Source: CAZBBC01 sp964489835
Lineage (GTDB): Bacteria > Calditrichota > Calditrichia > JAJRVZ01
Length of the DNA: 64,000 nucleotides
Direction of reading: 5' to 3'
Assembly (NCBI GenBank): GCA_964489835.1
Contig: CAZBBC010000011.1
Span: forward strand, 9,074 to 73,073
The position numbers were made by a program, and so were the translations under genes. Under the pieces are notes generated by a model that was not told where the DNA came from, made no database searches, and worked only from the letters and a program-made list of their open reading frames with translations. Below, in pieces: positions 1-9,188 of this stretch. Position 1 is the stretch's first letter; each line of letters starts with the position of its first letter.

Positions 1-66
1 TTTTTGCCGATGAGGGAAAGAGCGATTATGCTGAATCTGGTAAACAACGAGTTGGAAAAATATTAG
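1..66 (+). CDS. Possible 3' end of an unidentified gene (partial)
   Basis: A plus-strand frame is open from the window edge to a TAG at 64-66, giving a 21-residue C-terminus ending VNNELEKY. It stops 6 bases before the convergent secA stop codon, which is the tight spacing expected of a real neighbouring gene. Too little is present to name a family, and a chance open frame of this length is quite possible. Confidence 0.25.
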   Translation, partial: FLPMRERAIMLNLVNNELEKY

Positions 67-72
67 ACATAC

Positions 73-3000
73 TTAAACAGCACCACAACACTTTTTATAC
101 TTCCTACCGCTGCCACAGGGGCAGGGATCATTTCTACCCACCTTCTGTTCAACCCGCAATGGTTGTTGTTTCTGAGACCTTTCACGTGATGCCCTCTGAA
201 TATCAGATTCTTCAGCAGATGCAAATCCCAGATTAACGGCATTTTCATGGACGGTTTTCAATCGCTGGGTGGGCATACGTCTGCGAGGAGTTTCCGGCTC
301 TTCCTGAACCTGGAACTTCCATAAAATATTAATTGTTTTTTCGCTAATTCTATCTATCAAACCTTCAAACATTATATAGGCTTCTCGTTTGTATTCCATA
401 AGCGGATCTTTCTGACCATAAGCCCGCAAATGAATACCCTCTTTCATCATATCCATCTCGTAGAGATGATCCTTCCACTCATCATCGATAATTCTCAGGA
501 TTAAAAATCGTTCAAATATACGCATCCTCTCAGAACCAATACGGCTTTCTTTCAAATCATATATCTCCAGGGCCATTGTTTTGAGCAGATCGACAAGATC
601 ATCCCTGGTAAGTGAATATAATTTTTCTTTGACTCTGGCTACATCCAGCGGAATGGCCGCTACAATGGAATCAAGCAAGGCGTCGATTTCCCAATCCTCA
701 GGATGAGATTTGGGTTGGATGAACTCATCGACGCGTGTTTGTATAAAATCATCCAGTATTTCAATAACTTCCTTTTTTGGTTCTTCACCTTTTAGAGCAA
801 TTGATCGCCGATGATAAATGACTTCACGTTGTTGATTCATAACATTATCATATTCTAGAAGACGCTTACGAATGGCAAAATTTTGCGTTTCGACACGTTT
901 TTGTGCTTTCTCAATTGATTTTGTAATCAGCGGATGAACGATTACTTCGCCTTCCTCCGCGCCCAATCGATTCATTACATTCGCGATTCGTTCTGAACCA
1001 AAAAGACGCATGAGATCATCTTCGAGACATAGAAAAAATCGAGACGACCCGGGGTCACCCTGACGACCTGAACGGCCTCTCAGCTGCCGGTCAATCCTTC
1101 GTGCTTCATGCCGCTCTGTTCCAATGATATGCAAACCACAAGGGACACTCGCTTCACACTGTTTAACATCAAGATCAGCCGGTGGTGTTGCCCCCGGACG
1201 TTGTAAATAGCATCCCTCCTGACACTTTACGATATGTTTGGCAAGTTTTATATCGGTCCCCCGACCAGCCATATTTGTCGCTATGGTTACCGCTCCCGGC
1301 TGACCGGCATTTTTAACAATTTCAGCTTCCTGCTGATGATATTTTGCATTCAATACATTATGCTTAATCCCTCGTCTTTTCAGCATCCTGCTTAAGGTTT
1401 CGGAAACCTCAACGGTAATCGTACCAACCAATACAGGCCGTCCTTTATGGTGATTCCGTTCAATTTCATCAATAACCGCATTATACTTTTCACGCTTGGT
1501 CCGGTAGATGAGGTCATTGTAATCAATGCGCCGGATTGCTTCATTGGTGGGAATCACCACGACATCCAACTTATATATTTCCCAAAATTCACCCGCCTCT
1601 GTTTCTGCCGTGCCTGTCATCCCAGCCAGTTTGTCATACATCCGGAAATAATTCTGAAGCGTAATAGTTGCTAATGTTTGTGATTCCCGTTCTATTTTTA
1701 CATTTTCTTTTGCTTCAATCGCCTGGTGCAATCCATCACTATATCTTCTGCCGTGCATGATACGACCAGTGAATTCATCTACAATAAGTACTTTGCCATC
1801 TGTAACCACATATTCCACATCTTTCTCGTATAGCGCATACGCTCTTAAAAGCTGGGATATGTTTTGCAGCCGTTCACTTCTTTCTGAAAATACCTGGTGT
1901 AGGTCTGCTTTCTTTTCTATTTTTTCATCTGCTGATAATGCCGTATCAATCTCAATCTTAGCAATGCCGTCGCCCATATCGGGAATCAAGAATAACTCTG
2001 GTTCATTGGGTGCTAATTCAATTCTTCCTTTTTCAGTCAGGTCAATAATATGATTTTTTTCATCGATGGTAAAATAGAGTTCTCCAAAATACTGTTCTTC
2101 GGAAGCTTTGTTCTGACCCTTATCACGGAGATAGGCATTTTCAACTTCTCTTACTAATTTTTTATTACTCGGCTCCTGATAAATCTTTTGCAGACGCCGG
2201 TGCTTGGGTGCACCCTTTTCTGCAAGAAGAAATTTCTCTCCGGCTTCCATTTCCTTACCATCCGCTAGAAGCCTCTCCCCTTCGGCAATGATCTTTGTTA
2301 CCAGCTGGTTCTGCCTGGCAACCAATTTCTCAACAAGAGGTTTCATTTCGCCATATTTATGGGTGGAAACACTGACCGGGCCCGAAATGATAAGCGGTGT
2401 CCTTGCTTCGTCAACCAGGATATTATCCACCTCATCGATGATGGCATAATGATGCCCTTTAATTTGAACAATGTCTTCCACAGATCCTGCCATATTATCG
2501 CGCAGGTAATCAAAACCAAACTCATTATTTGTGCCATATGTAATATCGCAATTGTACGCTTCTCGTCTTTGCTCTGGGGTCATCTCATTTAATATTACAC
2601 CGATCGTGAGCCCAAGATATTTGTAGATTTGCCCCATCCATTCAGCATCACGTTGGGCAAGATAATCATTGACGGTTACCAAGTGAACACCTTTTCCTTC
2701 CAGGGCATTCAAATATACGGGAAGTACAGCCGCCAGTGTTTTTCCTTCACCCGTAGCCATCTCTGCAATTTTACTCTGGTGCAGAACAATTCCACCAATT
2801 AACTGCACATCATAAGGCACCATTTCCCAGGCCAGATCATGGCCAACGACATTCCAGCTTTTTCCAACATGCCGGCGACAGGCCTCTTTCGCGACTGCGA
2901 ATGCCTCCGGTAATATGTCATCGGTAGTCTCACCGTTTCCAAGCCGCTCTCTAAACTCATTGGTTTTGGCCACTAACTCATTTTCAGTCAGTGATTTATA

Positions 3001-3102
3001 TTCTTCCGTGTATTCATTTATAGCTGCCACTAGGGGTTCGATCTTTTTGATATCCCTGTCGTGTTTACTGCCAAAAACTTTTGTTAATATCGATGTTGCC
3101 AT
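73..3102 (-). CDS. secA: Preprotein translocase ATPase SecA
   Basis: Motor ATPase that pushes unfolded preproteins through SecYEG at the inner membrane. The 1009-residue product has the Walker A segment MATGEGKT near residue 117, the Walker B region DEVDNILVDEARTPLI, the helicase motifs TNMAGRGTDIKL and GRSGRQGDPG, and a C-terminal zinc-binding SEC-C motif (CPCGSGRKYKKCC) used for SecB and lipid contact. It is about 100 residues longer than E. coli SecA; the extra sequence includes a charged insert around residues 255-350, as seen in many FCB-group SecAs. The ATG start gives a normal N-terminus (MATSILTKVFG). The gene lies 15 bases downstream of the metallophosphoesterase gene and is probably the last gene of that minus-strand run. 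Confidence 0.98.
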   Translation of the reverse strand: MATSILTKVFGSKHDRDIKKIEPLVAAINEYTEEYKSLTENELVAKTNEFRERLGNGETTDDILPEAFAVAKEACRRHVGKSWNVVGHDLAWEMVPYDVQLIGGIVLHQSKIAEMATGEGKTLAAVLPVYLNALEGKGVHLVTVNDYLAQRDAEWMGQIYKYLGLTIGVILNEMTPEQRREAYNCDITYGTNNEFGFDYLRDNMAGSVEDIVQIKGHHYAIIDEVDNILVDEARTPLIISGPVSVSTHKYGEMKPLVEKLVARQNQLVTKIIAEGERLLADGKEMEAGEKFLLAEKGAPKHRRLQKIYQEPSNKKLVREVENAYLRDKGQNKASEEQYFGELYFTIDEKNHIIDLTEKGRIELAPNEPELFLIPDMGDGIAKIEIDTALSADEKIEKKADLHQVFSERSERLQNISQLLRAYALYEKDVEYVVTDGKVLIVDEFTGRIMHGRRYSDGLHQAIEAKENVKIERESQTLATITLQNYFRMYDKLAGMTGTAETEAGEFWEIYKLDVVVIPTNEAIRRIDYNDLIYRTKREKYNAVIDEIERNHHKGRPVLVGTITVEVSETLSRMLKRRGIKHNVLNAKYHQQEAEIVKNAGQPGAVTIATNMAGRGTDIKLAKHIVKCQEGCYLQRPGATPPADLDVKQCEASVPCGLHIIGTERHEARRIDRQLRGRSGRQGDPGSSRFFLCLEDDLMRLFGSERIANVMNRLGAEEGEVIVHPLITKSIEKAQKRVETQNFAIRKRLLEYDNVMNQQREVIYHRRSIALKGEEPKKEVIEILDDFIQTRVDEFIQPKSHPEDWEIDALLDSIVAAIPLDVARVKEKLYSLTRDDLVDLLKTMALEIYDLKESRIGSERMRIFERFLILRIIDDEWKDHLYEMDMMKEGIHLRAYGQKDPLMEYKREAYIMFEGLIDRISEKTINILWKFQVQEEPETPRRRMPTQRLKTVHENAVNLGFASAEESDIQRASRERSQKQQPLRVEQKVGRNDPCPCGSGRKYKKCCGAV

Positions 3103-3117
3103 TTAATTAAACCTCGG

Positions 3118-3834
3118 TTAATATCCCTTTGTCAAACGATCGGCGAGAAAAACGGGTAAACCCGCTTTAATTATTTTTTCCCTCGTCTTGTCGATTTCAT
3201 AGATCAAGCGGATAAACTCAATACTATCCTCTTCCTGATCATAAACGCAAAAACAGGTCTTTGGGTTTCCATCACGTGGTTGTCCGACACTACCAACATT
3301 GATAATAAATTTATTATCGGATTCAAGTCTTACCTTTGGTGCCCGTGTAAATCCTCCCTGATTATTAAAAATAATTGGAAAATGAGAATGTCCGATAAAG
3401 CAATTCTGTTCATCAAAATATTTAAATTCATGCTGGGCATCAACTTCTGAAAGGATATAGTGCCACATTGTTGGTGCAGAGGGCGTGGCGTGTACAGCGA
3501 AAGATTTACCTTCACTGAAAGTAAAAGCAAGCGTATGAAGATAATTTTTATTTTCTTCGGTTAAATTATTAGTGGTCCAATGTGTAGATATTTTTGCAAA
3601 ATCATTAAAATATTCTGTACTGGTTAATCCGAGAGCAGCATGATCATGATTACCAATAACCACCCTTTCACACTTCTCTGCGATCAGTTCGACACACTCA
3701 TTGGGATTCGGACCATAGCCTACAATATCACCGAGGCAATATATCTTTTCTATATCGTTCTCTTTAATATAATTAAGCGTTTCTTTTAGCGCTTCAAGAT
3801 TACCGTGAACATCTGAAATAATTGCGATAGCCAT
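3118..3834 (-). CDS. Calcineurin-like metallophosphoesterase (YfcE/MJ0936-like)
   Basis: A 238-residue cytoplasmic phosphoesterase. The dinuclear metal motifs are in order: SDVHGN at residues 7-12, GDIVGYGPNPNEC, GNHDHA, HATPS, GHSHFP and NVGSVGQPRDG. Proteins with this GYGPxPNEC signature hydrolyse phosphodiester or phosphomonoester bonds with Mn2+ or similar metals; the physiological substrate cannot be read from the sequence. It has no signal peptide or membrane segment. It lies between nusB and secA on the same strand with short gaps. Confidence 0.9.
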   Translation of the reverse strand: MAIAIISDVHGNLEALKETLNYIKENDIEKIYCLGDIVGYGPNPNECVELIAEKCERVVIGNHDHAALGLTSTEYFNDFAKISTHWTTNNLTEENKNYLHTLAFTFSEGKSFAVHATPSAPTMWHYILSEVDAQHEFKYFDEQNCFIGHSHFPIIFNNQGGFTRAPKVRLESDNKFIINVGSVGQPRDGNPKTCFCVYDQEEDSIEFIRLIYEIDKTREKIIKAGLPVFLADRLTKGY

Positions 3835-3897
3835 AAATTTTCTTTCCAGCTACAGATCGCTGTACTTTTTATATAATTTACTTCTTTTAATCTGTAG

Positions 3898-4341
3898 TTA
3901 TTCCCTCTTTTTTTTTGTGGCCGTTTTTTTTTCTTTATGTTCTCTGTAAATAGCATCTAAAATGCCATTAATAAATTTTCCACTTCTGTCGGTACTATAT
4001 TTTTTTGCTAGTTCAATAGCTTCGTTGATTGATACCTGCGGTGGAATTTCCTCAAAATAAAGTATTTCCGCAAGTGCCAATCGTAAGATTACCTTATCAA
4101 TAACCGCAATTCTGGTTAAATCCCAATTATCAAGTTTTTCAGTGATTAGTGTATCCAAATTGCTTTTATACTTATGACAGGTTGATGTTAACATTTTAAC
4201 ATACTTTGTCGCTTTACGCTGAGAATTATCATCCAATCGTTGTATTTGCAAAACCCAGGGATCACTATTAAACTCCCCGGCATATAGCATTTTAAATGCA
4301 AATTCTCGTTCATCTGTCCTTTTGATAGTTGTTTTACTCAT
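3898..4341 (-). CDS. nusB: Transcription antitermination factor NusB
   Basis: All-helical RNA-binding protein that pairs with NusE (ribosomal S10) at boxA in rRNA antitermination. The 147 residues show the NusB core: REFAFKMLYAGEF near the N-terminus, then LTRIAVIDKVILRLALAEILYF, then SINEAIELAKKYS and GKFINGILDAIYRE. I chose the ATG at 4341 because it is family-like (MSKTTIKRTDERE) and begins 4 bases after the upstream hydroxyacyl-CoA dehydrogenase stop. A longer reading from 4398 would overlap that gene by 53 bases and add a non-conserved tail. The C-terminus is a Lys-rich stretch. Confidence 0.93.
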   Translation of the reverse strand: MSKTTIKRTDEREFAFKMLYAGEFNSDPWVLQIQRLDDNSQRKATKYVKMLTSTCHKYKSNLDTLITEKLDNWDLTRIAVIDKVILRLALAEILYFEEIPPQVSINEAIELAKKYSTDRSGKFINGILDAIYREHKEKKTATKKKRE

Positions 4342-4345
4342 AATA

Positions 4346-5194
4346 TCAATAGTCGTAAAAACCTTTTCCTGATTTTTTTCCCAGATAACCAGCATCAACC
4401 ATTTTCTTCAACAGAGGGCAGGCCCTGTATTTGGAATCACCCAATCCCTTGTGTAGAATTTCCATGATCGATAAACAAACATCCAGTCCAATAAAATCTG
4501 CCAGGGTTAATGGTCCCATGGGATGAGCCATCCCAAATTTCATGACCGTATCAATGGCATCTCTGCTGGCAACCCCTTCCATCAGACAATACACAGCCTC
4601 ATTAATCATCGGCATTAGAATTCGGTTCGATATAAATCCGGGATAATCATTGACCTCAACCGGAATCTTTTTCAGGTTTTTAACCAAGGACTTTATCTTT
4701 TCACAGGTTTCGTCTGATGTGGCTAATCCTCTGATTATTTCCACAAGTTTCATCACCGGAACCGGATTCATAAAGTGCATACCAATCACTTTGTCTGCTC
4801 TCTTGGTAACAGCAGCAATTTCAGTAATAGATATCGATGAAGTATTACTGGCGAGGATACATTTTTCAGCACATAAATCATCTATTTTCTTAAAGACATC
4901 TTTTTTTAATCTTCCATCTTCGGTTACAGCTTCGATCACCAAAAAACTATCAGACACATGGATCAGGTCAGGATATATTTTAAGATTTGATAACGCTTTT
5001 TCCATGTCCGTTTGAGTGATTAATTCTTTCCGTACCTGACGTTCCAGATTTTTTTTAATCGTTGAGAGTGCTTTTTCCAAAATCGTTTGATTAACATCCA
5101 CGAGATGCACATCATATCCGTCCAAGGCAAATACATGCGCAATACCATTTCCCATCGTACCACTACCGATCACAGAGACTAATTTTTCATTCAT
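4346..5194 (-). CDS. hbd: 3-hydroxybutyryl-CoA dehydrogenase
   Basis: NAD(P)-dependent oxidation/reduction between 3-hydroxyacyl-CoA and 3-oxoacyl-CoA. The 282-residue product has the Rossmann loop GSGTMG (residues 10-15), IEAVTED (87-93), SNTSS (116-120), the catalytic His140 in GMHFMNPVP, and the typical C-terminal end GKKSGKGFYDY. Length matches the short, single-function family of butanoate and fatty-acid metabolism, not the multidomain FadB. It follows the thiolase gene by 15 bases on the same strand, so the two probably act in sequence. Whether they run in the biosynthetic or degradative direction is not shown, since no crotonase or acyl-CoA dehydrogenase is next to them. Confidence 0.93.
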   Translation of the reverse strand: MNEKLVSVIGSGTMGNGIAHVFALDGYDVHLVDVNQTILEKALSTIKKNLERQVRKELITQTDMEKALSNLKIYPDLIHVSDSFLVIEAVTEDGRLKKDVFKKIDDLCAEKCILASNTSSISITEIAAVTKRADKVIGMHFMNPVPVMKLVEIIRGLATSDETCEKIKSLVKNLKKIPVEVNDYPGFISNRILMPMINEAVYCLMEGVASRDAIDTVMKFGMAHPMGPLTLADFIGLDVCLSIMEILHKGLGDSKYRACPLLKKMVDAGYLGKKSGKGFYDY

Positions 5195-5209
5195 AATGAC
5201 TCCCCAATG

Positions 5210-6394
5210 CTACATTTCAATAACCAGCGCAGAGGCTTCTCCTCCCCCGATACAGAGACTGGCTAATCCCCGATGCGCTGACCGCTTTATCATTTCATAC
5301 AACAATGTCACTAATATCCTTGTTCCACTGGCACCTATTGGGTGTCCGAGTGCCACCGCACCTCCATTTACATTTACCCTATTTATATCAAGTCCAAGAA
5401 TATCATTGAGAGCCAGAGATACAACAGAAAAAGCTTCATTAATTTCAAAAAGATCAATATCAGTGGTGTTTAACGCAGCTTTTTGTAGGCATTTTTTGAT
5501 TGCATCAGCCGGAGCCGTGGTAAACCATTCCGGTTTTTTTGCTGCGGAGGCCTGTGCTTTGATCTTTGCCATCGGTTGCAACCCCAGTTCCTTTGATTTT
5601 TCTTCAGCGATGACAACCACAGCAGCGGCACCATCGTTAATTGAAGATGCATTAGCCGCGGTCACTGTACCTGATTTATTGAATACGGGACTCAATACAG
5701 GTATTTTATCAAATCGTACCTTCGCTGGCTCCTCATCCGTATCCACTGCGACAGGATCTCCTCTCCGTTGTGGTACAGGAACGGCAATGATTTCATCTTT
5801 AAATTTTCCCTCTTTTTGTGCAGCCAGGGCTCTCTGATAACTCAAGACGCTGAATTCATCCTGTTCTTTTCTTGAGATATTGCACTCACGGGCGCATAAT
5901 TCTGCGGCCTCGCCCATATGAAAATCATTATAGACATCCCATAATCCATCGAATATCATCCCATCAATTAATTTCTGATGACCCATTTTCAGACCATCTC
6001 GTGCTTTAAAAAGATAATAAGGTACATTACTCATGCTTTCCATGCCCCCGGCAACTATAACATCTGCATCACCCAGCATAATGGCCTGGCTTGCCAGCAT
6101 TACAGATTTCAGACCGGAACCACAAACTTTGTTTATAGTCATGCATTCGGTAGTCTCTGGCAGACCAGCACCCAGAGCCGCCTGCCGTGCCGGTGCCTGA
6201 CCCTCGCCGGCACTCAAAACATTTCCCATGATCACTTCATCAACAATAGATTTTTCGATACCAGCTCTTTTTAAGGCTTCCTCAATCACAATACTTCCCA
6301 ACTTAGTAGCCGGGATTGAACGCAAACTACCGAGGAAAGAACCAATGGGTGTTCTGACAGCTCCTACAATTACAACATCTCTTATTGATTTCAT
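5210..6394 (-). CDS. Acetyl-CoA C-acyltransferase (thiolase)
   Basis: Condenses two acetyl-CoA or cleaves 3-ketoacyl-CoA. The 394-residue protein has the standard thiolase length and all three catalytic residues: Cys91 in INKVCGSGLKS, His351 in GGAVALGHPIG and Cys381 in LCIGGGEASALV. The N-terminus IVGAVRTPIGSFLGSL is family-typical. It is upstream of the hydroxyacyl-CoA dehydrogenase gene in an apparent two-gene unit with nusB following. The split between acetoacetyl-CoA thiolase and longer-chain thiolase cannot be settled from sequence alone. Confidence 0.95.
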   Translation of the reverse strand: MKSIRDVVIVGAVRTPIGSFLGSLRSIPATKLGSIVIEEALKRAGIEKSIVDEVIMGNVLSAGEGQAPARQAALGAGLPETTECMTINKVCGSGLKSVMLASQAIMLGDADVIVAGGMESMSNVPYYLFKARDGLKMGHQKLIDGMIFDGLWDVYNDFHMGEAAELCARECNISRKEQDEFSVLSYQRALAAQKEGKFKDEIIAVPVPQRRGDPVAVDTDEEPAKVRFDKIPVLSPVFNKSGTVTAANASSINDGAAAVVVIAEEKSKELGLQPMAKIKAQASAAKKPEWFTTAPADAIKKCLQKAALNTTDIDLFEINEAFSVVSLALNDILGLDINRVNVNGGAVALGHPIGASGTRILVTLLYEMIKRSAHRGLASLCIGGGEASALVIEM

Positions 6395-6475
6395 ATCCTT
6401 ATCCCTGTTGGATTATATAACAAATGAATGTAAATATTTTAATTTTTTAATTCAAGCAGATGGAAAAGTCAAAAA

Positions 6476-7459
6476 TCAAAGCATGTTACTATCATTATGT
6501 TGTTGTGCATAGGCATCAATAATTTTTTTTACCAGATTGTGCCGCAGTACATCTTCAGATCCCAAATGAACAAATTTAATTCCCTCAATTCCCTTTAGAA
6601 TTTCTTGTATGCTCACAAGACCTGAACTTTTCTCATCCGGTAAATCAATCTGGGTAATATCTCCATTAATGATCGATTTTGAATTAAAGCCCAATCGGGT
6701 CAGGAACATTTTCATTTGAAGAAAGGTACAATTTTGCGCTTCATCCAAAAGAACAAAAGAATTATTTAAGGTTCTGCCCCGCATAAATGCCATGGGGATT
6801 ACTTCAATCACATCTTGTTCTACCAATTTCCGAAGACGATCACGCGGCAACATTTCCGATAATGCATCATAGAGCGGGTGAAGATAAGGGTCAATTTTAT
6901 CCCGATAATCGCCCGGTAAATATCCCAGGCTCTCCCCGGCTTCTACGGCAGGCCGGGCTAATATAATTTTTTGAACAATCTTTTTATTTAGATAGGCAAT
7001 AGCCAGGGCAACAGCCAGATATGTTTTTCCGGTTCCGGCCGGACCGATACAAAAAACGATATCATTATTCTCGGCCGCCTTAATATATTTTTCTTGTCCC
7101 GCAGTACCCGGTTTAACGTATCCGGTATCAGTAAATAGAATGACTGAATTTAACTCTTCTTTCGCTTCTAGGCTTTTGGACTTATCAAATGATTCACCTT
7201 TAATGATCTGGATTACCGTCAAGAGATCCGTTCTGGTTAAAGTTTTATTTTTATTAATTAAAAATATTAATTCACTGAGTAACTCAATAACCTGATCTAC
7301 TTCTTCCTTCGGTCCGGTTACGGTAATTTTATCCCCCCGACCAAGGAGATATACAGAAAAATTTTTTTCAATAATTTTTAAATTACGATCATTGACACCA
7401 TAAAATATTAAAGCATCCGTATCTTTTAAAATAAAATCTCTTTCTACTTCCCCGCTCAA
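6476..7459 (-). CDS. PhoH family ATPase
   Basis: Cytoplasmic P-loop ATPase of the PhoH/YbeZ type, linked in the family to RNA metabolism and ribosome maturation. The 327 residues comprise an N-terminal KH-like part (to about residue 110) and the PhoH domain with Walker A GPAGTGKT near residues 138-145, the signature ARPAVEAGESLGYLPGD, and FVLLDEAQN as Walker B. The start is a TTG at 7459; a Shine-Dalgarno TAAGGAG lies 5 bases upstream, and there is no in-frame ATG before the conserved region. The usual partner ybeY is not adjacent: the thiolase gene follows instead. Confidence 0.94.
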   Translation of the reverse strand: MSGEVERDFILKDTDALIFYGVNDRNLKIIEKNFSVYLLGRGDKITVTGPKEEVDQVIELLSELIFLINKNKTLTRTDLLTVIQIIKGESFDKSKSLEAKEELNSVILFTDTGYVKPGTAGQEKYIKAAENNDIVFCIGPAGTGKTYLAVALAIAYLNKKIVQKIILARPAVEAGESLGYLPGDYRDKIDPYLHPLYDALSEMLPRDRLRKLVEQDVIEVIPMAFMRGRTLNNSFVLLDEAQNCTFLQMKMFLTRLGFNSKSIINGDITQIDLPDEKSSGLVSIQEILKGIEGIKFVHLGSEDVLRHNLVKKIIDAYAQQHNDSNML

Positions 7460-7571
7460 TTTTACTCCTTACCTACAATGAATTTGTCTAATCATTTGAA
7501 ATATTATAGAACATTAGTGTCCGGTTTAAAAAATTGATTTAATAAAAGATAAAAAAACTCATCCCCGGACC

Positions 7572-7590
7572 TGCCCGCCTCGGGCGGGCA
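7572..7590. repeat. Perfect GC-rich hairpin (8-bp arms, 3-base loop)
   Basis: Arms TGCCCGCC and GGCGGGCA flank a 3-base loop in an otherwise AT-rich spacer of about 300 bases between phoH and the LysM gene. It has no T-run, so it is not a standard terminator. Similar short hairpins with 3-base loops occur at 41620-41634 and 63712-63730. The rest of the spacer 7460-7766 holds the phoH ribosome binding site, a terminator at its other end, and nothing else I recognise. Confidence 0.6.
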
Positions 7591-7685
7591 TCTTCGAACT
7601 TCTCTTGAAAAGAGAAGGGGCTCCCTAATGTCCTTCTCTTTTCCTTCAAACCACTATGGAAAAATATATCGGACCACTTTCAAAA

Positions 7686-7725
7686 TAAAAAAAGCCCTTA
7701 ACCGAATCGATTAAGAGCTTTTTTA
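7686..7725 (-). terminator. Rho-independent terminator after the LysM gene
   Basis: Read on the minus strand, an imperfect stem built from AGCTCTTAA and TTAAGGGCT closes a short loop and is followed by a run of seven T residues. It begins about 40 bases past the LysM gene stop codon. The opposite strand is also followed by T residues, so it may work in both directions. Confidence 0.7.
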
Positions 7726-7766
7726 TATATAGATTTATGGTATTGAATACTAAAACATACAAAGCA

Positions 7767-8618
7767 TTAGTTACGCGGAACCGACAAGACCTGATACGGA
7801 TAAATTAGATTCGGATCTGTTACGACCTCTTTATTTGCTTCGTAAATTTTCTGCCATTTATAGGGGCTACCATACACATTTGAATACCCTGCGATCTTTG
7901 ATAGAAATTCACCTTTTACAACAAGATGTTCATTGGGACCGACATCTCTCGGTATCTGAAATATCTGGGCAGGAAAAATAAGATCCGGATTTTTTATCAT
8001 GTCTCTGTTGCTGGTATAAATTCTGCTCCAGGCATATGGATCACCATAGATATTAGATTTTCCCGCAATTTTCCACAGGTAATCACCACGAATTACAGAG
8101 TAGGTATCAGGTTGCGCCGGTTTACCTTTTTCTGCTGCCTGATTGATCATATTCTCGATATTATCAAGCATAGCCATATTATCAGAGAGAAGGGCCAGAT
8201 TATTCTTTCTCAATTCTGCCAGGCGATCTCTATATCCTTGAAGCTCATCTTTCCGTCTGTAAATTTCATCCGGGCTCATACTGAGCAGCGAACTTACTTC
8301 TGAGCGTAGAGCCTCAAGTTCTTTCTTATAGGCTTCATCTTCTGCTCTTGATGACCCAAGTGCAGCATAAATTGCATCCCATTCACCATCAATTTGGGCT
8401 TGTACTCCCTCTAATTCCCCATTTAAAGCAACGATTTTAGCATCTTCTTCGGTAATACCCTGCTGTGCAGCTGTCAGTCTGGCCTGCCATTCCTGAAGTA
8501 ACGCATTGTATTCATCCATCTCCATTTCTTCATAATTATAAGACTGGGCGAATACTGTAGTGACGGAACTCAAGGCCAGTGCTAAGATCAGATAAAGTAA
8601 TATTTTCATAATTTTCAT
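7767..8618 (-). CDS. Exported coiled-coil protein with two LysM domains
   Basis: A 283-residue protein, probably periplasmic and peptidoglycan-binding. An N-terminal signal peptide (KIMKILLYLILALALSSV, cleavage after VFAQ) is followed by a charged coiled-coil region to about residue 165, then two LysM modules: YSVIRGDYLWKIAGKSNIYG and HLVVKGEFLSKIAGYSNVYG, each ending in a P-x-I/L-I-F/Y-P-x-Q segment. The ATG at 8618 has AGGAGG 8 bases upstream. The next gene upstream is a small coiled-coil lipoprotein, 32 bases away and likely co-transcribed; together they suggest an envelope-linking pair. No enzymatic domain is visible. Confidence 0.88.
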   Translation of the reverse strand: MKIMKILLYLILALALSSVTTVFAQSYNYEEMEMDEYNALLQEWQARLTAAQQGITEEDAKIVALNGELEGVQAQIDGEWDAIYAALGSSRAEDEAYKKELEALRSEVSSLLSMSPDEIYRRKDELQGYRDRLAELRKNNLALLSDNMAMLDNIENMINQAAEKGKPAQPDTYSVIRGDYLWKIAGKSNIYGDPYAWSRIYTSNRDMIKNPDLIFPAQIFQIPRDVGPNEHLVVKGEFLSKIAGYSNVYGSPYKWQKIYEANKEVVTDPNLIYPYQVLSVPRN

Positions 8619-8650
8619 TTCTTTTGCCTCCTAAATATAAAAAGCTGGGA

Positions 8651-8932
8651 TCATTGATTTTCTGATTTTTTCTGTTCTAACCGTTGAAGGACTAACTCTT
8701 TTTCTTTCTTCACTTTCTCCAATTCCGATTTTTTAGCTACTAACTTTGCCTCGAGATCGCTTCGTTCCTGTCTTTTTTGGGCAAGCATCTGCTCAGCAGA
8801 TAAAGCCGCAGCTTTTGTTTCCTCCAGGGCCTTGATCTGGTCCTCATCGGGATGACTGGCGCAGCTGGCAAGAATCCCGGCAAACAGCGCTATCGACAGG
8901 CAAATTCTGATCGAATGTAATAAGAATTTCAT
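8651..8932 (-). CDS. Small coiled-coil lipoprotein
   Basis: A 93-residue protein with a lipoprotein signal: hydrophobic residues 8-21, then the lipobox GILASC, so Cys is the likely lipidated first mature residue. The remainder is almost entirely charged heptad-like coiled coil rich in Lys, Glu and Gln, similar in style to Lpp or OprI-type tethers but without an obvious C-terminal Lys for peptidoglycan linkage. The start codon has AGGAGG 8 bases upstream. It precedes the LysM gene, which also has a coiled coil, so a physical partnership is plausible but not shown. Confidence 0.8.
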   Translation of the reverse strand: MKFLLHSIRICLSIALFAGILASCASHPDEDQIKALEETKAAALSAEQMLAQKRQERSDLEAKLVAKKSELEKVKKEKELVLQRLEQKKSENQ

Positions 8933-9188
8933 ACTCCAAGCCTCCTAAAATTATTAGTGTGTTTTAGTCATGATTAAGTTTAACATAAGAAATATACAAA
9001 TATTTGTCAAGTGGAATAATATGATAATTTTATTATAAAGTCAAGTTTTAGATATAGTTAAACGTATTTATTTTTCGGATCGCTGTTAATTCAGGTCATA
9101 ATGCTCTCTGATTTATATATTCGGCACTTACCAAAATAAGATAAACAAAATTCATACGTTTTTTATATCAATCGTGTTTTTTACACTT

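Noticed and set aside
180..189. TTTCACGTGA inside secA, similar to the core of the ParB site parS (TCACGTGA also near 21692 and 47089)
   Set aside because: Each matches only about 10-11 of the 16 consensus positions, all lie inside coding sequence, and three 8-base palindromes in 64 kb are not far from chance.
4342..4398. Longer NusB start overlapping the hydroxyacyl-CoA dehydrogenase gene
   Set aside because: It adds 19 residues not found in the family and overlaps the upstream gene by 53 bases.
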